From positions 1 to 36,415 of the forward strand of contig SEBM01000002.1 of the NCBI GenBank assembly GCA_004296145.1: DNA of 36,415 nucleotides, written 5' to 3'. The notes under the pieces were generated by a model. That model searched no databases. It was not told the origin of the DNA and saw only the letters and a list, made by a program, of their open reading frames with translations. This DNA is from Flavobacterium sp. (lineage in GTDB: Bacteria; Bacteroidota; Bacteroidia; Flavobacteriales; Flavobacteriaceae). Both the position numbers and the translations under genes were made by a program. This document shows positions 23,155 to 31,661 of this stretch, piece by piece; the stretch's first letter is position 1; every line of letters starts with the position of its first letter.

Positions 23155-24667
23155 GAATTTCAATTTTAGTTCTGCTATTTACTCGAAGGGTCAATAATCC
23201 TGCGAAAATCATTGATACACCACCAATAATTAAGGCGTAAATAGGCTCATTATGGAAGAATTGTTTGATTACAAATCCTAAAATGGTCGCTGCTACAATT
23301 TGTGGAATTACTACGAAGAAGTTGAAAACTCCCATATAATACCCCATTTTTGCTGCTGGTAAAGCACCAGATAACATGGCGTAAGGCATAGATAAAATAC
23401 TTGCCCATGCGATACCAACTCCTAACATTGGGAGTATCAACATTTGTTTATCACCAATAAAATAGATAGAAATTAAACCAACACCTCCAGCACATAAGGC
23501 CAGTAAATGTGTTGCTCTAACGCCTACTTTTTTTGCAACGACAGGCAATAAAAAAGCAACTGCAGCGGCAATACCGTTATAAACTGTAAATAAAACTGAA
23601 ACCCAGTCAGCAGCGTCATTGTATACTTTTGAAGTAGTATCTGTTGTACCAAAAATGTGTTGTGTTACAGCTTGTGTAGTATAAATCCACATAGAGAAAA
23701 GTGCAAACCAAGAGAAAAACTGAACCCATGCCAATTTTTTCATTGTTTTTGGCATATTCAATAAATCGGTCATAATGATAGTGAAACCGTTATGAACTTT
23801 TTGATTTCTTAATTGTGAAGCAATGATGAATAAAACTCCCATGAAAACTAATCCGATGAAGAGAATGTAAAGTTCTTTCGCTAAACTGTTTTCAAAAATT
23901 AAAAAAGAAACTAAAGCACCAACCGAAGCCAATAATAAACCTAAAAACAATTGTCTTTTGATATTGCTTTTGGATTCATTTTCTGGTTCTATGATTAAAT
24001 CTTCTTTCCCTTTTTTGCTTTCTGTTTCAAAAGCATGAAGCTCTTCAGGAGTATATTCTTTTGTTTTGAAAACCGTCCATAGTACAGAAAGTAAGAAAGC
24101 TACTCCACCAATATAAAATGACCATTTTACAGAATCAGGAATAATTCCTTCAGGAGCAGTATTACTTACGCCAAAAACATTTGAGAAAAGATAAGGTAAA
24201 ACAGAACCCACAACAGCTCCGGTTCCGATAAAGAAACTTTGCATTGCAAAACCTAATGTTCGCTGTTTTTCGGGTAAATTATCTCCAACAAATGCGCGGA
24301 AAGGTTCCATAGAAACATTTATCGAGGCATCCATGATCCATAAAGTTCCAGCTGCAATCCATAAAGTTGGAGAGTTGGGCATAATAAATAAGGCGATAGA
24401 AGACAAAATTGCCCCAACTAAAAAATACGGACGACGTCTTCCTAAACGAGTCCAGGTTCTGTCACTAAAATAACCAATTATAGGCTGAATAATTAAACCA
24501 GAAACAGGAGCTGCAATCCATAAAATAGGGATTTCGTCAATTTTAGCACCTAGGGTTTCAAAAATTCTTGAGGTATTTGCGTTTTGCAGTGCAAAACCAA
24601 ATTGTATTCCTAAGAAACCGAAACTCATGTTCCAAATTTCCCAGAAACTTAATTTACGCTTTTCCAT
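23147..24667 (-). CDS. MFS sugar transporter, maltose-type
   Basis: Probably a proton symporter carrying maltose or short maltodextrins across the inner membrane. 506 residues with 12 predicted segments. The loop GYFSDRTWTRLGRRRPY (65-81) is the MFS signature between segments 2 and 3 in the form seen in the SLC45/sucrose-maltose transporter group; the N-terminal FWEIWNMSFGFLGIQFGFALQ also fits. The larger middle loop (about 205-235) is acidic and charged. It is the first gene of the operon with pgmB, GH65 and susB, so its cargo is most likely maltose. The upstream gap contains a palindrome and a motif shared with susC. Confidence 0.88.
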   Translation of the reverse strand: MEKRKLSFWEIWNMSFGFLGIQFGFALQNANTSRIFETLGAKIDEIPILWIAAPVSGLIIQPIIGYFSDRTWTRLGRRRPYFLVGAILSSIALFIMPNSPTLWIAAGTLWIMDASINVSMEPFRAFVGDNLPEKQRTLGFAMQSFFIGTGAVVGSVLPYLFSNVFGVSNTAPEGIIPDSVKWSFYIGGVAFLLSVLWTVFKTKEYTPEELHAFETESKKGKEDLIIEPENESKSNIKRQLFLGLLLASVGALVSFLIFENSLAKELYILFIGLVFMGVLFIIASQLRNQKVHNGFTIIMTDLLNMPKTMKKLAWVQFFSWFALFSMWIYTTQAVTQHIFGTTDTTSKVYNDAADWVSVLFTVYNGIAAAVAFLLPVVAKKVGVRATHLLALCAGGVGLISIYFIGDKQMLILPMLGVGIAWASILSMPYAMLSGALPAAKMGYYMGVFNFFVVIPQIVAATILGFVIKQFFHNEPIYALIIGGVSMIFAGLLTLRVNSRTKIEIHD

Positions 24668-24690
24668 TATCGTAATTTGAAAAATTATAC

Positions 24691-24709
24691 GATAAGCGCT
24701 TTGCTTATC
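24691..24709. promoter_or_regulatory. Palindrome GATAAGC-N5-GCTTATC upstream of the transporter operon
   Basis: A perfect 7-bp inverted repeat with a five-base spacer (GCTTT), 24 bases before the transporter ATG. Size and symmetry fit an operator for a dimeric regulator such as the LacI-type protein encoded next door, or an mRNA hairpin in the leader. No second copy is visible in the susC promoter region. Confidence 0.4.
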
Positions 24710-24724
24710 AAAACTTACTGTTTT

Positions 24725-24742
24725 TTCGAAGTAAAAGTAAAA
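24725..24742. promoter_or_regulatory. Motif shared with the susC upstream region, copy 1
   Basis: TTCGAAGTAAAAGTAAAA, 57 bases upstream of the transporter ATG. It matches the 18-mer at 26048-26065 at 17 of 18 positions, the first 12 identical. It is on the same strand in both places although the operons are divergent, and contains the palindrome TTCGAA. A possible binding site for the common regulator. Confidence 0.4.
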
Positions 24743-24788
24743 GCCTTGACGGGCGTAAAAGTATAAATTATTTTTTTATTAATGCTAA

Positions 24789-24819
24789 CAAAAAAGCCAT
24801 AAATATTAATTATGGCTTT
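24789..24819 (-). terminator. Intrinsic terminator of the lacI-type gene
   Basis: AAAGCCATAA (24793-24802) and TTATGGCTTT (24810-24819) form a perfect 10-bp stem with a seven-base loop. On the minus strand it is followed by six T residues. It lies 23 bases past the stop of the LacI-family gene, separating it from the transporter operon. Confidence 0.8.
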
Positions 24820-24842
24820 AGAAAGTGTTGATTTTAAGAAAA

Positions 24843-25874
24843 TTAGTCAGTAGATTCTCTTTTTATAAGATGGGTTTCTATTACTTCTGTGGTGTAATTT
24901 TCATTTTCTTCTTCATCGTCGTCATGTTCGGCTTCGAGTCTTTCGATCAGCATTTTAGCTGCTTTATTTCCCATTTTTTCACCGCTTTGGCTTACTGTTG
25001 TAATACTTGGAGTTGAATATTTAGAAATAATTCCGTCGGTAAAAGCAATTACGGCCAAATCTTCTGGAACTTTAAGGCCCATTTTTGACGCAGTTTTGAT
25101 AATTGTCACCGCAAAAAGTTCATTTACAGCAAAAACAGCATCAAAAGCTCTGGCATGTAGAAGTTCGCTGATTGTGATTTCGCAGGTATCTACGTCTTCA
25201 ATTTTTATAATTAAATCTTCGTTGAAAGGTAATCCGTTGTCTAATAATGCTTTTTCATAACCATCTGTTCGCAATTTCCCAACACTTACATAATCTACGG
25301 TTGTTACTAAAGCTATTTTTTTTCGTCCGTTATCAATTAAACTCTGAACGGCTTCGTATGCTGCGGCTTTATCATCAATAATAACTTTATCACATAAAAT
25401 ATCGTTGGTTACGCGATCGAACATTACAACCGGCATTCCTTGATTGATGACTTCGGTAATGTGGTGAAAATCACCTTTGTACTGCGTTTCTTTAGAAAGA
25501 GACATGATAAAACCATCGATACTTCCGTTGGCTAACATCTCCATATTTAAAACTTCTTTATCAAAAGAATCATCAGATAAACAGATGACAACGCTATAAC
25601 CATTTTCGTTGGCAACCTGCTCAATTCCGTTGATTACGGTAGAGAAAAAATAATGTACAATTTCGGGAATAATGATACCGATACTTTTAGTTTTTCGGTT
25701 TTTTAAACTAAGGGCAATATTGTTGGGTTTATAGTTATAAAACTTCGCAAAAGCCTGCACTTTTAAGCGTGTTTCTTCTCCAATTTCGAGACTGTTTCTG
25801 AGTGATTTTGAGACAGTTGAAATTGACACGTCTAGTTCTTTTGCAATCTGTTTTAGAGTTATTTTACGTTTCAT
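24843..25874 (-). CDS. LacI-family transcriptional regulator of the starch locus
   Basis: 343 residues. The N-terminal helix-turn-helix (about 5-25, LKQIAKELDVSISTVSKSLR) and hinge helix (about 48-58, KPNNIALSLKNR) are typical LacI/GalR; residues 62-330 form the periplasmic-binding-protein-like ligand domain (SIGIIIPEIVHYFFSTVINGIEQ; IDGFIMSLSKE; VVMFDRV). The C terminus has an acidic stretch (EHDDDEEENE). It lies between the transporter operon and the divergent susC, so it most likely controls both. This differs from Bacteroides, where SusR, a membrane sensor, does this job. The ligand is presumably maltose or a maltodextrin; whether it activates or represses cannot be seen. Confidence 0.9.
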   Translation of the reverse strand: MKRKITLKQIAKELDVSISTVSKSLRNSLEIGEETRLKVQAFAKFYNYKPNNIALSLKNRKTKSIGIIIPEIVHYFFSTVINGIEQVANENGYSVVICLSDDSFDKEVLNMEMLANGSIDGFIMSLSKETQYKGDFHHITEVINQGMPVVMFDRVTNDILCDKVIIDDKAAAYEAVQSLIDNGRKKIALVTTVDYVSVGKLRTDGYEKALLDNGLPFNEDLIIKIEDVDTCEITISELLHARAFDAVFAVNELFAVTIIKTASKMGLKVPEDLAVIAFTDGIISKYSTPSITTVSQSGEKMGNKAAKMLIERLEAEHDDDEEENENYTTEVIETHLIKRESTD

Positions 25875-25926
25875 GCTTTTAATTGAAAAAAATCTAATTA
25901 ATAATAAAGGTATCTAATATTTTTAG

Positions 25927-26043
25927 AATTGATAATTTTTGACTGAAAAGATTACAAAATGTAGAAAGTTTTCAACACTACCACGTTTTCGTAACGCATA
26001 ATAATTTGTGTCTGGTCGGGCATGTTAATAAATTGATAATTTT
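25927..26043. promoter_or_regulatory. Direct repeat AATTGATAATTTT in the lacI-susC gap
   Basis: The 13-mer AATTGATAATTTT occurs exactly at 25927-25939 and 26031-26043, 104 bases apart, in the 235-bp divergent gap. Both copies run into TTG/TGG, so both resemble the TAnnTTTG -7 element on the plus strand. Either a duplicated promoter segment or a regulator site. Confidence 0.35.
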
Positions 26044-26044
26044 G
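26037..26044 (+). promoter_or_regulatory. Candidate -7 element of the susC promoter
   Basis: TAATTTTG matches the Bacteroidota -7 consensus TAnnTTTG at all fixed positions and lies 65 bases before the susC ATG. A convincing -33 TTG at the usual distance is not present, so the promoter may depend on an activator. The shared motif at 26048-26065 would fall at the start of the transcript. Confidence 0.35.
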
Positions 26045-26047
26045 GAA

Positions 26048-26065
26048 TTCGAAGTAAAATTAAAA
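26048..26065. promoter_or_regulatory. Motif shared with the transporter upstream region, copy 2
   Basis: TTCGAAGTAAAATTAAAA, ending 44 bases before the susC ATG and differing from the copy at 24725-24742 only at position 13. It lies just downstream of the candidate -7 element. Confidence 0.4.
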
Positions 26066-26109
26066 ACTTAACTAACAATCACAAACTCAAACTAATTTAA
26101 ACAAAAAGT

Positions 26110-29085
26110 ATGAAAACAATTTACAAAAAGTTGTTATTTTTATTCCTATTGTTGCCGTTCACTGTGTTAGCTCAAAACACTGTAAGCGGGACTGTTGTCG
26201 ATAAAGCAACAGGTCAGCCAATACCAGGGGTAAATGTAAGTGTGCAAGGTGCTCCAGGCGGAACATCTACAGGATTTGATGGTATTTACCAACTATCAAA
26301 TGTTAAGAATGGTAATAAAATTGTTGTTTCTTTTATTGGTTACAAAACTACAACGATTGATTTTAATGGACAGAAAACATTAAATGTAACTTTAGAGGAA
26401 GATACTAATCAACTTAAGGAAGTTGTAGTACAAGTAGGTTATGGAACTGTTAAGAAAAAAGACGCAACAGGATCTGTATCACAAATTTCTGCTAAAGAAT
26501 TTAACAAAGGTATAAATGTAACTCCGGAAAGTTTAATTAGCGGCCGTATTTCAGGTGTTAATGTAACAGGAGGAGGAGCTCCAGGTGCAAAAGCAGATAT
26601 TAGAATCCGTGGAGGATCTTCTTTAAATGCGTCGAATGAGCCATTGATTGTATTAGACGGTCTTCCGTTAAGTAATACTAAGCCAGAAGGATCTACAAGT
26701 ATTTTGTCTACAATTGATCCTAATGATATTGAGTCGTTTACAGTTCTTAAAGACGCTTCTGCTGCTGCAATCTACGGATCTCGTGCTGCAAATGGTGTTA
26801 TCGTTATTACGACTAAAAAAGGAACAAAAGGTGCTGTTAAAGTAAACTTTAGTTCTCAGGTAGGTATCAATACGGTTGCTAATACAGTAGATGTAATGAG
26901 TGCAAGTCAATACCGCCAATTAGTAAATACGAAAGGTTCAACTGCTCAACAAGCATTATTAGGAAATGCTAATACAAACTGGCAGGATGAAATTTTCCAT
27001 ACAGCATTAACAACAAACAACAATATCTCTGTAAGTGGTTCACTATTTAACAAGTTACCAGTACGTTTATCTGTTGGAAATGTTGATAATCCTGGAATCT
27101 TAAGAAATACTTCTTTTGAAAGAACTACGACATCGTTATCGTTAAATCCGGTTTTATTTGATAATCATTTAAAAATTGATATTAGCGGAAACCTTTCTTT
27201 CGGGAAGAATAGATTTCAAGATGAAGGAGCTGTCATAGGAAGTGCAATTGGTTTTGATCCAACACAGTCAGTTTATGAAGCAGGTTCTCGTTATGATGGA
27301 TATTTCGAATGGTTAGAGCCAACAGGAAACCTACCTTTATTACCGGCAAGAAATCCTGTTGCAAGATTAAATCAGGATGAAAGAAGAGCAACTTCTACAA
27401 GAAAATGGGGTAACATTAGATTAGACTACAAATTTCATTTCTTTGAAGATTTAAGAGCGGTTGTAGAAGCTGGTATTGATAGATTTGATAGTAGCGGTTA
27501 CACTGAAGTAAGCACTCAAAGTGCATTAGGATATCAGCCAAAAGCTTTTACTGATGCGGCTTATGTAAACTTAGGAAACTACTCTAGTTATACAGATGCA
27601 CTTCAAAACAAAAACTTAAATGCTTATTTTAATTATACTAAAGATTTAGGAAAAATTAAAGTTGATGCAACAGCTGGTTATAACTACCAATTGTTTCAAA
27701 GAGAAAAATATCAATCTGGAGAGACAAGACAACCAAATCCTAACGAGGATGTTACTACAGAACCGGATGTAAATTTACAATCGTTTTTTGGACGTTTGAA
27801 TTTAGGTTATGATAGTAGATATTTATTGACTTTAAATTACAGAAGAGACGGAACTTCTCGTTTTTCTGAAGATAACAGATGGGGTAATTTTGGTGGAGCT
27901 GCTTTTGCATGGAATCTTTCTGAAGAAGCTTTCTTGAAAGGAAATGAAACACTTTCAACTTTAAAATTAAGAGTTGGTTACGGTACAACCGGTCAGCAGG
28001 ATATTTCTGCTCAATATGATTATTTACGCAGGGTAACTATTGGAACAATCAATTCTCAGTATGTTTTTGGTAACACTATTTATTCAACAGCGAGACCAGA
28101 AGGTTACAACCCGGATATTAAATGGGAAGAATTAGCGGAAGCTAACATTGGTATTGATTACGGATTTTTAAACGACAGAATTACAGGATCAGTTAACTAC
28201 TTTGATAAAAAATCAACTGATTTATTAGCAGATATTGCAGTTCCTGATGGTGCTAATATTAGAAATCAAGGTTTCTTTAATATTGGTAGTGTAAGAACAA
28301 AAGGAGTTGAGTTTAGTATTGCTTCTGACATTGTTAAAAATGATAATTTGACTTGGAATGTAGCTTTCAACACAACTTATATTGATCAGGAAATATCAGA
28401 ATTAGGAACTACAGTTCCAGGTTTTCAAGGTTATTTGACCGGAGACAATATAGCGGGTGGAAATGGAAATAAAATCCAGATTAACTCAGTAGGATATGCA
28501 CCAAATTCATTTTTTGTTTACGAACAATTATATGATGCAAACAAAAGACCAATCGCAGGAGCTTATGTAGATAGAAATGCAGATGGAAAAATTGATGCAG
28601 GTGACCGTTACAGAGCTGGTAAAACTGCTCCGGATTATACTTTTGGTTTATTTTCTACTTTAAACTACAAAAAGTTTGATTTTACAATGAACTGGAGAGC
28701 AAGTGTTGGAAACAAAATTTTTGACAACGTAAGTTCTAATTTAGGATATTCTGATGCAGGTTTGAGAAGACAAACAGATTTGTCTAACGTAAGTTCAGAT
28801 TATTTTAATACAGGCTTTACTTTTGAAGATAACGGAACACAACGTTACTTATCTGACTATTTTATTAAAGATGCTTCTTTTATAAAGTTAGATAACGTTA
28901 CACTTGGATATACTTTTGATAAAACAATCATTAAAGCAGCTTCTTTAAGATTTACAGCTGGTGTTCAAAATGTTTTCATTCTTACGAAGTACAATGGATT
29001 AGATCCTGAGAAATTCAACGGAATTGATAATAATGTTTACCCAAGAGCAAGAACTTTCTTGTTTGGAGTTAATGCCAATTTCTAA
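26110..29085 (+). CDS. susC: SusC/RagA TonB-dependent outer-membrane receptor
   Basis: Imports malto-oligosaccharides across the outer membrane with TonB energy, in complex with SusD. 991 residues, usual SusC length. The signal peptide ends VLAQ (about 21). A carboxypeptidase-regulatory-like domain follows (about 23-105; TVSGTVVDKATGQPIPGVNV and DGIYQL), then the plug (about 115-235; the SusC signatures VVVQVGYGTVKKKDATGS, and VLKDASAAAIYGSRAANGVI), then the barrel, which ends in a terminal aromatic residue (FLFGVNANF). It is the first gene of the susCDE set, 36 bases before susD, and divergent from the lacI-type gene. Confidence 0.96.
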   Translation: MKTIYKKLLFLFLLLPFTVLAQNTVSGTVVDKATGQPIPGVNVSVQGAPGGTSTGFDGIYQLSNVKNGNKIVVSFIGYKTTTIDFNGQKTLNVTLEEDTNQLKEVVVQVGYGTVKKKDATGSVSQISAKEFNKGINVTPESLISGRISGVNVTGGGAPGAKADIRIRGGSSLNASNEPLIVLDGLPLSNTKPEGSTSILSTIDPNDIESFTVLKDASAAAIYGSRAANGVIVITTKKGTKGAVKVNFSSQVGINTVANTVDVMSASQYRQLVNTKGSTAQQALLGNANTNWQDEIFHTALTTNNNISVSGSLFNKLPVRLSVGNVDNPGILRNTSFERTTTSLSLNPVLFDNHLKIDISGNLSFGKNRFQDEGAVIGSAIGFDPTQSVYEAGSRYDGYFEWLEPTGNLPLLPARNPVARLNQDERRATSTRKWGNIRLDYKFHFFEDLRAVVEAGIDRFDSSGYTEVSTQSALGYQPKAFTDAAYVNLGNYSSYTDALQNKNLNAYFNYTKDLGKIKVDATAGYNYQLFQREKYQSGETRQPNPNEDVTTEPDVNLQSFFGRLNLGYDSRYLLTLNYRRDGTSRFSEDNRWGNFGGAAFAWNLSEEAFLKGNETLSTLKLRVGYGTTGQQDISAQYDYLRRVTIGTINSQYVFGNTIYSTARPEGYNPDIKWEELAEANIGIDYGFLNDRITGSVNYFDKKSTDLLADIAVPDGANIRNQGFFNIGSVRTKGVEFSIASDIVKNDNLTWNVAFNTTYIDQEISELGTTVPGFQGYLTGDNIAGGNGNKIQINSVGYAPNSFFVYEQLYDANKRPIAGAYVDRNADGKIDAGDRYRAGKTAPDYTFGLFSTLNYKKFDFTMNWRASVGNKIFDNVSSNLGYSDAGLRRQTDLSNVSSDYFNTGFTFEDNGTQRYLSDYFIKDASFIKLDNVTLGYTFDKTIIKAASLRFTAGVQNVFILTKYNGLDPEKFNGIDNNVYPRARTFLFGVNANF

Positions 29086-29121
29086 TAGTAGACTGAAATC
29101 AAAAATTTAAAAATAAACAAA

Positions 29122-30747
29122 ATGAAAATATCATTTAAATATATATCTTATTTTTTCCTATTCGTTTTAGGATTAAGTATGACGCTTACCTCGTGTACGG
29201 ACGATTTAAACGTGACACCAAAGGATGATGATGAGTTTTTATCTGAGACATTCTTTCAAGATCCGGCATCTTATAAACAAGTATTAGCTAAATTATACGC
29301 TGGCTTGTATGTGGGAGGAAATGATGGTGATGGAGATGCTTCAATACCTGGAAGAAACCCGGATATTTCAGGACTTGGTGGTGACTTTAGCAGTTACTTA
29401 AGATTGCTTTTTGTTACACAGGAATTTTCTACAGATGAAGCTATTATTGCTTGGGCAGATGGTACTTTACCAACGATAAACGCGCAAACATGGGCTCCTG
29501 CTAATGAATTTTTAGAAGGGACATTCTCAAGAGCGTTTTATCATATTAGTGTAGCTAATGAGTTTTTAAGACAAACTACTGATGAGAAATTAACAGCAAG
29601 AGGTGTTGATGCAAACTTAAAAGCCGAAATCGCTACATTTAGAGCTGAAGCTCGTTTTTTAAGAGCGTTTTCTTATTATAACCTAATGGATTTGTTTGGA
29701 AATGTGCCAATTACTACAGAAAATGATCCTGTTGGATTCTATTATCCGGTACAAAAATCAAGAGCAGAAGTTTTTGCTTTTGTTGAATCTGAATTGAAAG
29801 ATTTAGATAATAGTTTGGCGGCTTCAAAAAGTAATGAATATGGTAGAGTAGATAAAACGGCTGCTAAATTTTTATTGGCACAAATTTATTTAAATTCTAA
29901 AGTATATACAGGAGTTGATAGAAATAATGACGCTGCTACAATGTGTAGTGAAGTTATTAATTCAGGATATACTTTCGCAAATGTTCCTTACCGTTATTTA
30001 TTCTCTGCTGACAACAACAGAAATGGTGCTCAGTCAGAATTTATTTTCCCAATTGTTGGTGATGGTAACGCAATCAGAGCTACTGGTGGAGGAATGAGTT
30101 TTATTATGCACGCTTCTATTGGAGGTAGTATGAATGCTGCATCAAGAGGTATGGATGGTGGATGGCAGGGAATCAGAACTCGTAGAGAGTTTGTAAATCT
30201 TTTCCCTGACGAAACAGCAACTGCTGATAACAGAGGAACATTTTATGTTGATGGTCAATCAAAAAACATTAACAATGTTGGAACTTTTACAGATGGTTAT
30301 GCGGTAACAAAATACATCAATAAGAATGCAGATGGTTCTGCAGCTCAAAGAAATGATATTCCGGATATTGATTTCCCAATGTTCAGATTAACTGATGCTT
30401 ATTTAATGTATGCAGAAGCAACTCTTAGAGGAGCGAGTACAGGAAACATTAATACAGCTTTAGGTTATATTAATCAAATTAGAACCAGAGCAAATGCACA
30501 AACAATTACACTTCCTGAGTTAACACTTGATTTTATCTTAGATGAAAGAGGAAGAGAATTGTTTTGGGAATGTCACAGAAGAACGGATTTAATTCGTTTT
30601 GGAAAATTCACAGGAGGATCTAAAATCTGGCAGTGGAAAGGTGGTTCTATCAATGGGAATTCTACAGAGTCTTACAGAGACCTTATGCCAATTCCTGCAA
30701 GAAACATTCAGGCGAACCCAACATTAAAGCAAAACACTGGATACTAA
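29122..30747 (+). CDS. susD: SusD/RagB starch-binding surface lipoprotein
   Basis: Surface lid of the SusC channel that binds glucan helices. 541 residues. The lipoprotein signal ends TLTSC with lipidated Cys25; the next residues TDD give the acidic mark associated with surface export in Bacteroidota. The helical TPR-like SusD fold is evident: the N-terminal FQDPASYKQVLAKLYAGLY, then AEIATFRAEARFLRAFSYYNLMDLFGNVPI (a strong RagB/SusD signature split over about 170-200), and near the C terminus LDERGRELFWECHRRTDLIR followed by the closing PIPARNIQANPTLKQNTGY. It is 17 bases before susE. Confidence 0.95.
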   Translation: MKISFKYISYFFLFVLGLSMTLTSCTDDLNVTPKDDDEFLSETFFQDPASYKQVLAKLYAGLYVGGNDGDGDASIPGRNPDISGLGGDFSSYLRLLFVTQEFSTDEAIIAWADGTLPTINAQTWAPANEFLEGTFSRAFYHISVANEFLRQTTDEKLTARGVDANLKAEIATFRAEARFLRAFSYYNLMDLFGNVPITTENDPVGFYYPVQKSRAEVFAFVESELKDLDNSLAASKSNEYGRVDKTAAKFLLAQIYLNSKVYTGVDRNNDAATMCSEVINSGYTFANVPYRYLFSADNNRNGAQSEFIFPIVGDGNAIRATGGGMSFIMHASIGGSMNAASRGMDGGWQGIRTRREFVNLFPDETATADNRGTFYVDGQSKNINNVGTFTDGYAVTKYINKNADGSAAQRNDIPDIDFPMFRLTDAYLMYAEATLRGASTGNINTALGYINQIRTRANAQTITLPELTLDFILDERGRELFWECHRRTDLIRFGKFTGGSKIWQWKGGSINGNSTESYRDLMPIPARNIQANPTLKQNTGY

Positions 30748-30764
30748 TTTTATAAAACATTCAA

Positions 30765-31586
30765 ATGAAAAATATATATAAAATTTTAATCGCATTTATT
30801 GGTGTACTTGCGATCTCATGTAATGCTGATGATGTAGAAAACAGACCTGTTATTGCTGTAGGAACTGCTCCGGTATTATTAACACCACAAGACGGTTTCA
30901 GTATTGTGCTTTCAAAGGAAACTGAGAAACAAATTGCTACAACTGTTACATGGGACAAAGCAACCTATGTTGGAAGTGCTGTAATAGTAAACTATACAAT
31001 TCAAATTGCAAAAGCAGGAACTGATTTTAAAAGTCCAATGACGGTATCGAGTACTACTGCAGTTTCAAAGGCATTAACAGTAGAAGAACTAAACTCTGCA
31101 TTGGTTAATGGAGGGTTTATTGAGAAAGAAGTAAACGATGTGGAGTTACGTATTAAGGCTGTAATAGGTGCTGACGGGCTTCCGCAATATTCAGATTCAA
31201 TTACTTTTAAAGCGACTCCTTATCACGCGCCATTAGCTAGTTCTCACTGGTTAGTTGGAGGTGCAACTCCTGGCGGATGGTCATGGGATGGAGATGCTGA
31301 AACTGAATTTCCTCTTGTTAGCGGACAAACAAAAATCTATCAGGTAAGTCTTGTTCTTAAAAATGGAGAAGCTTTTAGAGAGTTTTTAAAGAACGACTTT
31401 ACAAGCGGAGGCAACTGGGGAGGAGATAATAGTCATAACTTTGAGTATTACGCTAACGCTGGTTATGTAATTGACTCAGAATTGGTAAATGCAAATGATG
31501 GAGATAAAAACTTCAAATATACCGGACCAACCGGACTTAGAGTTTTAAAAATTGACAACGTTGCAAAAACTATAACATTAGATTAA
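30765..31586 (+). CDS. susE: SusE-type surface starch-binding lipoprotein
   Basis: Binds starch at the cell surface beside SusC/SusD. 273 residues. The lipoprotein signal ends AISC with Cys19; NADD follows, again an acidic surface-export mark. An N-terminal SusE-type domain (about 25-150; VLLTPQDGFSIVLSKETEKQ, VTWDKATYVG) is followed by one C-terminal beta-sandwich (about 155-273; SHWLVGGATPGGWSWDGDAE, FREFLKNDF, GNWGGDNSHNF), whose Trp residues could stack on glucose. It is shorter than Bacteroides SusE/SusF, which carry two or three starch-binding modules. A strong terminator follows at once. Confidence 0.88.
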   Translation: MKNIYKILIAFIGVLAISCNADDVENRPVIAVGTAPVLLTPQDGFSIVLSKETEKQIATTVTWDKATYVGSAVIVNYTIQIAKAGTDFKSPMTVSSTTAVSKALTVEELNSALVNGGFIEKEVNDVELRIKAVIGADGLPQYSDSITFKATPYHAPLASSHWLVGGATPGGWSWDGDAETEFPLVSGQTKIYQVSLVLKNGEAFREFLKNDFTSGGNWGGDNSHNFEYYANAGYVIDSELVNANDGDKNFKYTGPTGLRVLKIDNVAKTITLD

Positions 31587-31605
31587 TTTTTAATGTAAAT
31601 ATTGG

Positions 31606-31634
31606 AAAGGCTATCTCTATGATAGCCTTTTTTT
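31606..31634 (+). terminator. Intrinsic terminator after susE
   Basis: AAAGGCTATC (31606-31615) and GATAGCCTTT (31621-31630), a perfect 10-bp stem with a five-base loop and seven T residues. It lies between susE and the T9SS amylase, so it should reduce or block read-through. Confidence 0.85.
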
Positions 31635-31661
31635 ATAATACTAATCTAACCAAACCACATT

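Noticed and set aside
24691..24709. Riboswitch in the transporter leader
   Set aside because: Only a short symmetric stem is visible; no known riboswitch core, so it is listed as an operator candidate instead.
26668..26919. Antisense open frame inside susC
   Set aside because: Cys/Ser/Arg-rich translation opposite a strongly conserved plug domain; typical reverse-frame noise.
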